Virus record (IMG/VR): IMGVR_UViG_3300018910_000005
Span: 1 to 37,478 of that record
Reading direction: 5' to 3' (one strand)
Length of the DNA: 37,478 nucleotides
From: a virus
Translations under genes and position numbers: made by a program
The notes under the pieces: model-generated
Told to the model about the DNA's origin: nothing
Databases searched by the model: none
The model's input: the letters and a program-made list of their open reading frames with translations, nothing else
Shown here: positions 31,765 to 37,478 of the stretch, piece by piece
Position numbering within the stretch: the stretch's first letter is position 1
How the letters are laid out: every line of letters starts with the position of its first letter

Positions 31765-31785
31765 TGAGGGAGATAAACTCCCTCA
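31765..31785 (-). terminator. Hairpin between the RecA-like ATPase and zinc-finger genes
   Basis: TGAGGGAG-ATAAA-CTCCCTCA: an 8-bp perfect stem with TTATTTT after it on the - strand. It may reduce transcription of the primase/helicase part relative to the SSB/ATPase part upstream. Confidence 0.65.
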
Positions 31786-31787
31786 AA

Positions 31788-32759
31788 TTAGTTCTTTAAA
31801 AGGTCTTTAAGCTCATCTAAAATAACGGACATTACGTCTACTTGTTTTTTTGTACATTCAGTTACCTTGGCACCCTCTCCTAAATATCTTTCGACAATTT
31901 CATTCAACTCCTCCAGCTTCCCTTTTTCATTTAATTGAATTCCAACTTCCTTAATTTCCTTCATTAGCTCTTCGTAATTATTTTCAGCTACTTCATAAAT
32001 CTCTCTTTTCTTATCTGCTGTAACCAAATTGATGCCTTCTATTTCACCCTGTCTTTCAATTCCCTCTACAATAGCCTTTTTAAGATTTTCTGCTGTGAAC
32101 TCCTTAATAAAAGTTGGCACATAGTCAAATTTAGACCTTGCGAAAAATTTTTCTGTTTCAGCAAGATAGGCACTTGATTTAATCACATTTCCATCCTCGT
32201 CAACACCATTAGACTTGAGATAAATCGTGAAATCGCAATTATCGCGAATGGTTGGCATTAATCTCTTGTCCCCTTTTGGCTGCAGCTTCCCACCTTCGTC
32301 TTCAGTTTCATGGGTAATGAACACAATTGTAAAATCAAGCGACAACAGTTTATCGATTTGCTCCCATAACTCAGTTTCATATTCAGCCCAGAGTCCATAG
32401 CCATTGTTTCCTTCTTTCAATCTGTTGACACCGTATGTATCACAAATAAATTTTGAGCAATATCTAGCCATGATGTCTGCACCGTCAATTACAATCGTTT
32501 TATAAATTTCTTTAGCTTTTTGTGCATTTCTCTCAAATTGTCTAACTACTTTTACGAAATCAGACCATCTATGAATTGGTTCAAAAGGAATTCCATCAAT
32601 AGCTGCCAATCCCTTTTCAAAAGCTATGAAGAATGGTTTTTCCATCCTTGATGCTTGATATGTTTTCCCCAAGTTATTACTGCCATAAATAAGAATTTTC
32701 TTCCCTTCTAGACCTTGTGCTACTACAGAAATTTGAGGATTAAAGATATCAATAGACAT
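31788..32759 (-). CDS. RecA-like P-loop ATPase (AAA_24 type)
   Basis: 323 residues with Walker A IYGSNNLGKTYQAS near 26 and Walker B IYKTIVIDGADI near 88; sensor IVFITHETEDE near 154. This compact architecture is the phage nucleotide-binding family that includes Sak4-type single-strand annealing partners. The gene is adjacent to an SSB-like protein, as Sak4 genes often are with an SSB, supporting a recombination/annealing role. ATG 32759 follows AAAAGGAG-x and the AATTAAAAG leader. In place it corresponds to yorG of SPbeta. Confidence 0.82.
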   Translation of the reverse strand: MSIDIFNPQISVVAQGLEGKKILIYGSNNLGKTYQASRMEKPFFIAFEKGLAAIDGIPFEPIHRWSDFVKVVRQFERNAQKAKEIYKTIVIDGADIMARYCSKFICDTYGVNRLKEGNNGYGLWAEYETELWEQIDKLLSLDFTIVFITHETEDEGGKLQPKGDKRLMPTIRDNCDFTIYLKSNGVDEDGNVIKSSAYLAETEKFFARSKFDYVPTFIKEFTAENLKKAIVEGIERQGEIEGINLVTADKKREIYEVAENNYEELMKEIKEVGIQLNEKGKLEELNEIVERYLGEGAKVTECTKKQVDVMSVILDELKDLLKN

Positions 32760-32773
32760 ATACCACGCATCTC

Positions 32774-32788
32774 CTTTTAATTAATTTA
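32774..32788 (-). repeat. AATTAAAAG leader element
   Basis: TAAATTAATTAAAAG (- strand) leading into GGAGATG before the RecA-like ATPase gene. Same core as in SPBRE, with no -10 hexamer. Confidence 0.45.
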
Positions 32789-32815
32789 TTAGCGTTTCTT
32801 GATTGTTATTAATTA

Positions 32816-33727
32816 TTAAAATGGCAAATCATCTTTAGAGATCGATTGTGAAGAGCCTGTGACTGCTTTTCCTCCGAATCCAGTTTTCTTCTCATTTTTA
32901 TTGCTTTTCTTACTGTCATTCTTCATTTCCTCTAGTTTAAGCTCCCTCTCAGTCAATGCTGATCTAACTGCTGCTTCTTCAAAAGCTGCTTTATCGTCTT
33001 CGTCATATGGTTCAAAGCCACCTGTAATTAAGAATTCACGCTTTGTGTTATATGTAATGTTTTCTTTGTCTTTTCCAAATGCTGATTCTTGAACGGTCAC
33101 TTTCACTTCTTTAAAATTGATGATATCTCCGAATACTTTAACGGTGTTCCCCTTTTCATAATTCTTTTCTACGTAATCAGAACCTTCTTTTGTTACCGCA
33201 AATGTAAAGGGGATAATTTTTCCTCCATATAAAGGAATGTATCCTTCCAATAGAACTCTTCCCGTTTCTTCCCCTTTCACTTTTTCTTCTTTAACCCCTT
33301 TTACAACTAATTCAACTTCAAACTTTGCTCTCGGATTGTATTCTTCATCTGATTTTAGGCGGTTAACAAAGTTAGTGGACAATTGCGGGTATGACTTTAA
33401 ATTGTCTTGGACATAATATTCATTCAGTCCAATTTTCCCTTGTGTTATTCTAACTTTGTCAGCTTCTTCTTTACCATGGGTAGCTACAGACTTATAGTCA
33501 TTAATTATTGTTTTATAACCCTTAGCAATCCCATTTTCTGAGCCGTCTTCTTTTTTATACTTTGACATTCCAGTGACAGTATGTACCTCGTTTGGAGCTG
33601 TTTCGATATCCAGCTCAATATTTAGTCCTTCTCCACTTTTCCATTCATTGTGACGAACTTCTAGAAGCAACCCCTCTAAAACTACTTTGTTTTCTGCTTC
33701 ACGTAACACTGTTTGCTTTTCTGACAT
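32816..33727 (-). CDS. SSB-like protein with acidic DDLPF tip, 303 aa
   Basis: The protein ends with a disordered Lys/Ser/Gly linker and SISKDDLPF, the acid-plus-Pro-Phe tip of bacterial SSBs (DDIPF) that recruits replication proteins. The body (1-230) is beta-rich in two halves: [20 protein letters not shown] and [28 protein letters not shown], suggesting two OB folds. No Walker or nuclease motif. Hence a single-strand DNA-binding protein of the phage replisome is likely, although much longer than typical SSB (about 170). It sits upstream of the RecA-like ATPase and helicase. ATG 33727 with GGGAG 9 bases away. Confidence 0.75.
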   Translation of the reverse strand: MSEKQTVLREAENKVVLEGLLLEVRHNEWKSGEGLNIELDIETAPNEVHTVTGMSKYKKEDGSENGIAKGYKTIINDYKSVATHGKEEADKVRITQGKIGLNEYYVQDNLKSYPQLSTNFVNRLKSDEEYNPRAKFEVELVVKGVKEEKVKGEETGRVLLEGYIPLYGGKIIPFTFAVTKEGSDYVEKNYEKGNTVKVFGDIINFKEVKVTVQESAFGKDKENITYNTKREFLITGGFEPYDEDDKAAFEEAAVRSALTERELKLEEMKNDSKKSNKNEKKTGFGGKAVTGSSQSISKDDLPF

Positions 33728-33810
33728 TCAACGACTCTCCCTTTTCATTTTTTTAATTAATGTATAATTAATTTAATATACGCATGATTATTCTAGATCT
33801 CATATGTATG

Positions 33811-34143
33811 TTATCTGGCTGCACAATGCTTCCTGTAATACTTTATGTCTTTAATTCCTAAAGCTTTTGATAACTCTATGTATCTTTTCTTTGAAAATCT
33901 CGGTCTCTTAAGATTTACGACTTTAATCACCTTTCCATTTCTAACAGTTATGTGGAGGTCATGATACATGTAAACCTTAGAAAAGAGCCCGCTACGCAAT
34001 ACCCTCTCTGGAGCCTCAGCTTGTACTAAGTTAACATTCCGAGTGAGCTTTGCTCTTGCCTGATCTTCACTTATGTTTTTGTTCCCCTTGACGCACTCCC
34101 TGTAATAATTTAGAGCGTCTTCTGACACCTTCAGCATTTTCAT
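33811..34143 (-). CDS. First gene of the replication transcript, 110 aa, unknown
   Basis: MKMLKVSEDALNYYRECVKG ... ends basic (FSKKRYIELSKALGIKDIKY, YRKHCAAR). Begins helical, with a beta hairpin (MYHDLHITVRNGKVIKVV) and a basic tail, like small DNA-binding proteins. ATG 34143 has AAAGAGGTG and lies 32 bases below a perfect SPBRE promoter. Its place at the head of the replication block suggests a replication initiator or early regulator, but no family is recognised. Confidence 0.75.
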   Translation of the reverse strand: MKMLKVSEDALNYYRECVKGNKNISEDQARAKLTRNVNLVQAEAPERVLRSGLFSKVYMYHDLHITVRNGKVIKVVNLKRPRFSKKRYIELSKALGIKDIKYYRKHCAAR

Positions 34144-34174
34144 ATAATCACCTCTTTCTTATCGGTATGATTCC

Positions 34175-34203
34175 ATTATATACTTTTAATTAGTTTTTGT
34201 CTA
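34175..34203 (-). promoter_or_regulatory. SPBRE promoter/operator, copy 4, heading the replication block
   Basis: TAGACA (34198-34203), 17 bases with CTAATTAAAAG, TATAAT (34175-34180) on the - strand. Directly upstream of the 110-residue gene and probably of the whole replication operon to the left. Confidence 0.85.
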
Positions 34204-34206
34204 TTG

Positions 34207-34603
34207 TTTTTTCAACATTTTTTATTCAAAAATTAAGCTGTCCCTATAAGCAGCCCAGTTTGACCTCCAACTCTTACGACCATAAGTCACTCTCCTAAGA
34301 CATTAATCATCTCTCTTACCTCCTATTGCTTTAATGGACAGTCAAACTCTCCTTAATCGTTCAAATATACCGTTAATTGATTTATCACAACCGATATTCA
34401 GGACTTTTAACCTGTTCATTTGAAGGATTTTAAAATCATTTTCCATTAAATTAACAATTCCCTATTGTATATTATTATCGTTAATTGATAAAATTTACAT
34501 ACCCTGGATATACCAAAAAAGGAAGGTGAGTATAAATATCTAAGGCTGTGAATCTTTATTTTAGGGTGTTCTTCTTATTTTAATTGTAAAGGAGTTTGTT
34601 ATA
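34207..34603. other. Noncoding AT-rich region between divergent units
   Basis: About 400 bases with no convincing gene. It holds an 11-base direct repeat CGTTAATTGAT (34371-34381 and 34479-34489), a ribosome-site-like GGAAGGTGAG near 34521 with no ORF of use after it, and possible promoter hexamers for the + strand gene (TTGATA about 34484, TATACC about 34508, 18 apart). Located between the SPBRE-driven replication block and a cargo gene, it could contain a replication origin or regulatory leader. Confidence 0.4.
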
Positions 34604-35182
34604 ATGAAAACCAACATACCTACAAAAACTATACTTTCAAGTATTGCTCTTACTTTGATTGCATCTTCACTAACACCAATGGCCAAAGCTAATGAAAGTG
34701 AAAGCCCTCAAATTTATGAGTCGTCTGGAAACAATAAAATTACATATGTGACACACAATGACAGTGTTTTATTTGAAAGTAGCGCTCTTACTGAAAATCA
34801 GGAACTTGATGCTCTATTTGCGAATCTTGACTCTTTAATGTTTAAAACTCAGCAGCTTGCAAAGCAACAAGAGCCTGTTATTAAAACACAAGCTGGAACA
34901 ACAAAAGCTGTAAAAGAAACGATTAAAACAGTTCTTAAAAACAAGAGTAAGCTATTTAGAATAATTCAAAGTGTTGCTGGGAAAAGACACAGAAACACTT
35001 TAGAGAAACGTTTTAACAAATATGTTGAACCAGCTCTAAAGAAACTTTTAAAATACGAAACATTAGTATGGGACAATATTGAAGGTGCAGCAGCTAATGC
35101 ACTTAAAGGTACTGGTATAAAAGATACCACAGCAAGAAGTATAGCTTTTTGGATTAGGCATGTTATGGAATGGTTTTTCTAA
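34604..35182 (+). CDS. Secreted protein with amphipathic C-terminus, 192 aa
   Basis: A Sec signal peptide (MKTNIPTKTILSSIALTLIA, cleavage near AKA-NES, residue 29). After an acidic part (about 30-100) comes a basic helical region (TTKAVKETIKTVLKNKSKLF) and a C-terminal helix pair (ALKKLLKYETLVWDNIEGAAANALKG ... FWIRHVMEWFF) with strong amphipathic and aromatic character. ATG 34604 has AAAGGAG upstream. A small cytosolic protein follows 25 bases later. The pair, on the + strand with terminator, has the look of a secreted toxin or peptide with an immunity gene; this is inference, no homologue is recalled. Confidence 0.75.
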   Translation: MKTNIPTKTILSSIALTLIASSLTPMAKANESESPQIYESSGNNKITYVTHNDSVLFESSALTENQELDALFANLDSLMFKTQQLAKQQEPVIKTQAGTTKAVKETIKTVLKNKSKLFRIIQSVAGKRHRNTLEKRFNKYVEPALKKLLKYETLVWDNIEGAAANALKGTGIKDTTARSIAFWIRHVMEWFF

Positions 35183-35207
35183 TTTATGATGTTGGAAGGT
35201 GAATACA

Positions 35208-35546
35208 ATGAACGATAAAGAAAGAGAAGAGCTTGCCGCAACTTTAATGCACATGAAAAATGCAATTGTTTCACTGTATGAGCATCTGGCTCCTGATTTC
35301 ACAACTAGGGATTTTGCAATATTGAAGTATGGACTCACTTCTGAAGAATCAGGGAAGCTTGAGAAATATCTTATTGACCATCATATTCAAAATAAAGCCC
35401 CGACGAAAGAAGAAGTTAGATCTAAATTAGCAGAAATACAAGATCTCCCAGAGGATAGCATTCCAATGGGTAAAGTGGAAGATATCCTCAAAGGTTATCA
35501 ATCAGATGGAATAATGGACAAGATGATTAAGAAGGTGCTCAAGTAA
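35208..35546 (+). CDS. Small helical cytosolic protein, partner of the secreted protein, 112 aa
   Basis: From ATG 35208 (GGAAGG, about 8 bases; GTG 35199 overlaps that site): MNDKEREELAATLMHMKNAI, then helix-turn patterns (LTSEESGKLEKYLIDHHIQN) and a basic tail. No signal peptide or membrane helix. It is co-transcribed with the secreted protein and ends at a strong hairpin. Could be an immunity protein or regulator; unproven. Confidence 0.7.
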   Translation: MNDKEREELAATLMHMKNAIVSLYEHLAPDFTTRDFAILKYGLTSEESGKLEKYLIDHHIQNKAPTKEEVRSKLAEIQDLPEDSIPMGKVEDILKGYQSDGIMDKMIKKVLK

Positions 35547-35548
35547 CT

Positions 35549-35577
35549 AATATAGCAGGCTGAATGCCTGCTATATT
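35549..35577 (+). terminator. Strong terminator between convergent genes
   Basis: AATATAGCAGGC-TGAAT-GCCTGCTATATT: perfect 12-bp stem, 5-base loop. It ends the + strand pair and faces the leftward membrane protein gene, so it probably works in both directions. Confidence 0.75.
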
Positions 35578-35585
35578 CTGTACAT

Positions 35586-36236
35586 TCAATCTTCTGAAAT
35601 TGAAATTGTAAACAATAATCCTAATTTTTCAACAGAATAATTAAAAGAATACCTTAAATTATTATAAACTTCTGATTCAACTTTATGTGATTTTACCCCA
35701 TGATTATTTATTACATTGTTCAAGTTCAATTTATTGTAAATCATATTTGTTATTTCGGTCGTTGTCATATACGGATTAAACACTTTAATTATAACCCCAA
35801 CAACCTGCAGATAACTTTTGAGGCTATCGCCCTCTAACTCATCCTTTGTCGTTAATATTAATTCTGCAATTTTATTTGTGTCCTTTTCAAATCCACCTAC
35901 TAAAATCAAATTATCATTAAACTCATAAGAAAAATTATTTAAATTTTCTCCATCACTATATTCAAGGTTTATTGATTTAGTGTTTTCGCCTAATAGTTTC
36001 CTTGCCTCTTTGTTAAACCGCTGTTCAAATTCATCAGGCGTCATCCCACTTTCATCTGATTCACTTGAAGAACTACTATGCACATCATTAGAATTATCTT
36101 CAAATGTGACCTCAGAAGAAGCATTATCATTTGATTCTTTGTCATTATTATGTAAGACATTATAGATGACAATGCCCCCTCCTAGTACTACGATTACCCC
36201 TAAAACAGATAAATACTTAATTAATGGTCTCCTCAT
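35586..36236 (-). CDS. Membrane-anchored extracytoplasmic protein, 216 aa
   Basis: MRRPLIKYLSVLGVIVVLGG gives one N-terminal membrane anchor; then a Ser/Asp/Asn-rich linker (about 30-62) and a folded domain (about 70-216) with helices FEQRFNKEARKLLGE and strands (LILVGGFEKDTNKIAELIL). ATG 36236 follows AGGAGG by 6 bases; TTG 36251 is inside the ribosome site. No Cys for lipidation. Family not recognised. It has its own -10 sequence upstream, so may be expressed in the lysogen. Confidence 0.75.
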   Translation of the reverse strand: MRRPLIKYLSVLGVIVVLGGGIVIYNVLHNNDKESNDNASSEVTFEDNSNDVHSSSSSESDESGMTPDEFEQRFNKEARKLLGENTKSINLEYSDGENLNNFSYEFNDNLILVGGFEKDTNKIAELILTTKDELEGDSLKSYLQVVGVIIKVFNPYMTTTEITNMIYNKLNLNNVINNHGVKSHKVESEVYNNLRYSFNYSVEKLGLLFTISISED

Positions 36237-36265
36237 GACTTTCCTCCTCAACTTATAACAAGACC

Positions 36266-36271
36266 ATTATA
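36266..36271 (-). promoter_or_regulatory. TATAAT -10 sequence for the membrane-anchored protein
   Basis: TATAAT on the - strand (36266-36271), about 30 bases above the start codon. The -35 position is poor (GTAAAA), so the strength is unclear. Confidence 0.4.
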
Positions 36272-36317
36272 CTATACCCCCTTCACATTTTTACTATTCA
36301 GATAAAAATTATGGAAA

Positions 36318-36572
36318 TCAAAAACCCTCTTCATGCAATGCTTTATCCAAGCAACCCAGTTCCTCAAGCTCACACTGAATCCTTCCTAGCTCACATTTAA
36401 CTTTTTCAAGCTTGTCATTTTCTAATTGCAGTAAATCTGTTAGACGTCTAATCTTGGCTTCAATATTTGCCTTTTGAGTCAGTAAGGCTCTTTGCTGCTG
36501 CAGTAATTGCTTTCTAACCAATTCAATTGTTTCTTCTGTACATTGTCTTCCACATAGTTGTTCAATCGACAT
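36318..36572 (-). CDS. Coiled-coil protein, 84 aa
   Basis: MSIEQLCGRQCTEETIELVR then long helices (QQQRALLTQKANIEAKIRRL, LENDKLEKVKCELGRIQCEL) with heptad leucines and scattered Cys. ATG 36572 has AAAAGGAGC upstream. Likely an oligomeric helical protein; function unknown. Confidence 0.7.
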   Translation of the reverse strand: MSIEQLCGRQCTEETIELVRKQLLQQQRALLTQKANIEAKIRRLTDLLQLENDKLEKVKCELGRIQCELEELGCLDKALHEEGF

Positions 36573-36657
36573 GTTAAACGCTCCTTTTTATTTTAATTGG
36601 TATTTTATTCTCAAATCTTCTCTTTGCGTACAGGGCTAAGTGCAAATTACGCTTCGA

Positions 36658-36897
36658 TTAATTTTCTGCTTTTGTTTTAAAATAATAATCGGCTGCTTCA
36701 GTAAAAGTTATTTTCCCCCCTCTCAATTGAAAAAGCTCGCATTTCTCCATATCTCGGAGTTCATCTTTCATCTTTTTGCAATACCTCATGAGCACTTTCC
36801 CCCTTGTTACTGTCTTGTCTTTTTGGAGCACATCTGCAGTTTTATATTCTGAATAGAATTCGCATTGCTCACAGGTACTTTTAAATAAACTAAACAA
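36658..36897 (-). CDS. Cys-rich small protein, 79 aa
   Basis: From TTG 36897 (AGGTG, 7 bases): MFSLFKSTCEQCEFYSEYKT, with CEQC, a distant YCKKM and KCELF, a possible zinc site. An upstream TTG adds six residues without a site. Function unknown. Confidence 0.6.
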   Translation of the reverse strand: MFSLFKSTCEQCEFYSEYKTADVLQKDKTVTRGKVLMRYCKKMKDELRDMEKCELFQLRGGKITFTEAADYYFKTKAEN

Positions 36898-36976
36898 AAA
36901 AACACCTACTTTCAATTAAAAGATTGTTTTTATTCAGAAGTTATGTAATCGTCCCTCCATTGCCCGCTCTGCAAAC

Positions 36977-37192
36977 TCATTTCGCCGCCTCCAACGCTTC
37001 CCTTGCATATCTCGCATACCGACAAATCACTAATTCTGGCGCAGTCCTCGCTTTTTCCATTTTCGCGATATGCTCAAGGGCGTTTCCGTACCGTTCTTTC
37101 TCCTTTTTTATCCGCCTGATTTCTTGCCGCAACCGTTGACATTCATCGAAAAGAGCGACATTGATTTCCTCTTGTGTCATCTGCCCCATCAT
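36977..37192 (-). CDS. Coiled-coil protein, GC-rich gene, 71 aa
   Basis: MMGQMTQEEINVALFDECQR, then a basic helix (LRQEIRRIKKEKERYGNALE) and ELVICRYARYAREALEAAK. GC-rich codons as in 5459-6747. It overlaps the next gene by 50 bases; the start may be the ATG four codons in. Unknown. Confidence 0.65.
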   Translation of the reverse strand: MMGQMTQEEINVALFDECQRLRQEIRRIKKEKERYGNALEHIAKMEKARTAPELVICRYARYAREALEAAK

Positions 37193-37391
37193 CCCGCCTC
37201 CTCTTCTTCTCGATATAAATGACTCTCACGCCTCTTTTCCGCTGTTCTGCGATATCGATACAAATACGGAAGTAGTCGGCAGCATCACCGAACAAGTCCG
37301 AAACGGAAGCCGCAGCAACACCAATGTAATAAAACACCCAATCCAGCGCAGCAAACGTCCACTTTAACGGATAGAGTAGGTGGTGCATCAT
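37143..37391 (-). CDS. Small membrane-associated protein, GC-rich gene, 82 aa
   Basis: MMHHLLYPLKWTFAALDWVF, then YYIGVAAASVSDLFG: a hydrophobic N-terminal helix; the C-terminus is very basic (EKKRRRDDGADDTRG). ATG 37391 follows GGAGG by 7 bases and overlaps the previous stop. Unknown; composition as for its neighbours. Confidence 0.65.
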   Translation of the reverse strand: MMHHLLYPLKWTFAALDWVFYYIGVAAASVSDLFGDAADYFRICIDIAEQRKRGVRVIYIEKKRRRDDGADDTRGNQCRSFR

Positions 37392-37477
37392 TCCGCCGCC
37401 TCCAATACTTCACTTGGAATCATGACCCCACACTCAGGGCACTCGTAAATATCCATATGCCATAGTTCTAATTCGCT
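37388..37477 (-). CDS. Zinc-knuckle protein, C-terminal end only
   Basis: The last 29 residues of a gene that continues beyond the window: ELWHMDIYECPECGVMIPSE then VLEAAE-stop. CPEC is a zinc knuckle; the partner Cys pair must lie outside. The stop overlaps the next ATG (ATGA). Confidence 0.6.
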   Translation of the reverse strand, partial: SELELWHMDIYECPECGVMIPSEVLEAAE

Positions 37478-37478
37478 T

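Noticed and set aside
35063-35338. - strand frame across the secreted-protein/partner junction
   Set aside because: Antisense to two genes with good starts; no ribosome site.
1-37478. tRNA, rRNA genes, CRISPR arrays, insertion sequences
   Set aside because: None were seen by eye; no transposase motifs or regular spacer-repeat pattern. A tRNA scan was not possible.
1-37478. Arbitrium (AimR/AimP) communication genes
   Set aside because: No TPR-type AimR protein or exported pre-peptide gene is present in this part of the phage.

Overview
This window is one end of an integrated SPbeta-like temperate phage in a Bacillus of the B. subtilis/pumilus broad group. Four signs point there. (1) The left edge (1-114) encodes a piece of SpoVK, a Bacillus sporulation AAA ATPase, cut by the phage. 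(2) Next to the cut lies a large serine recombinase. (3) Almost all genes run leftward in a tightly packed SPbeta-type order: SspC spore protein, class Ib ribonucleotide reductase set, 3D-domain protein, DNA polymerase III alpha, RecJ, primase, DnaB-like helicase. (4) SPbeta-type repeated elements (SPBRE) recur between genes. The window stops inside the phage on the right, so the other attachment site is not seen.

Layout. 1-2.0 kb: disrupted spoVK, attachment site, recombinase, and a 48-residue candidate excision factor. 2.0-5.1 kb: RecU-like resolvase, a NADAR (YbiA-like) N-glycosidase homologue, small membrane and zinc-ribbon proteins, a metallophosphoesterase. 5.1-5.4 kb: sspC on the + strand behind a sigma-G-type promoter. 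5.5-6.75 kb: a GC-richer two-gene insert. 6.8-14.5 kb: nucleotide metabolism (thymidylate synthase, NrdI, NrdE, NrdF, and remnants of a thioredoxin-like protein and a dUTPase fused by deletion), with a C5-cytosine methyltransferase inserted between nrdE and nrdF. 14.5-20.6 kb: many small proteins of unknown role, an SPFH (prohibitin-like) membrane protein and an amino-methyltransferase. 20.7-22.9 kb: secreted Ig-like mini-protein (+), deoxynucleotide-kinase-like protein, 3D-domain protein. 22.9-34.2 kb: the replication block (DNA polymerase, RecJ, primase, helicase, zinc protein, RecA-like ATPase, SSB-like protein). 34.2-35.6 kb: a noncoding stretch and a + strand secreted protein with a small partner. 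35.6-37.5 kb: small, mostly unknown genes, the last ones again GC-rich.

How it works together. The leftward genes look like the early/middle lytic programme: make dNTPs, protect DNA by methylation, replicate and resolve DNA. At least three SPBRE copies are complete sigma-A-type promoters (TAGACA, 17 bp, TATAAT on the - strand), and a fourth has one -35 mismatch; they fit repressor-controlled early promoters. The five + strand genes are isolated units, several with their own terminators, and look like cargo expressed independently of the lytic programme. Interruption of spoVK, with an excision module next to it, suggests developmentally regulated excision as known for SPbeta/spsM and skin/sigK.

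The points most worth checking are: apparent AUA start codons pointed to by Shine-Dalgarno sites (best case: the amino-methyltransferase), a terminator that overlaps the start site of an SPBRE promoter, a protein with two halves of unknown fold ending in an SSB-type acidic tip, three small genes that look broken by loss of one A, and the mosaic nrd region.
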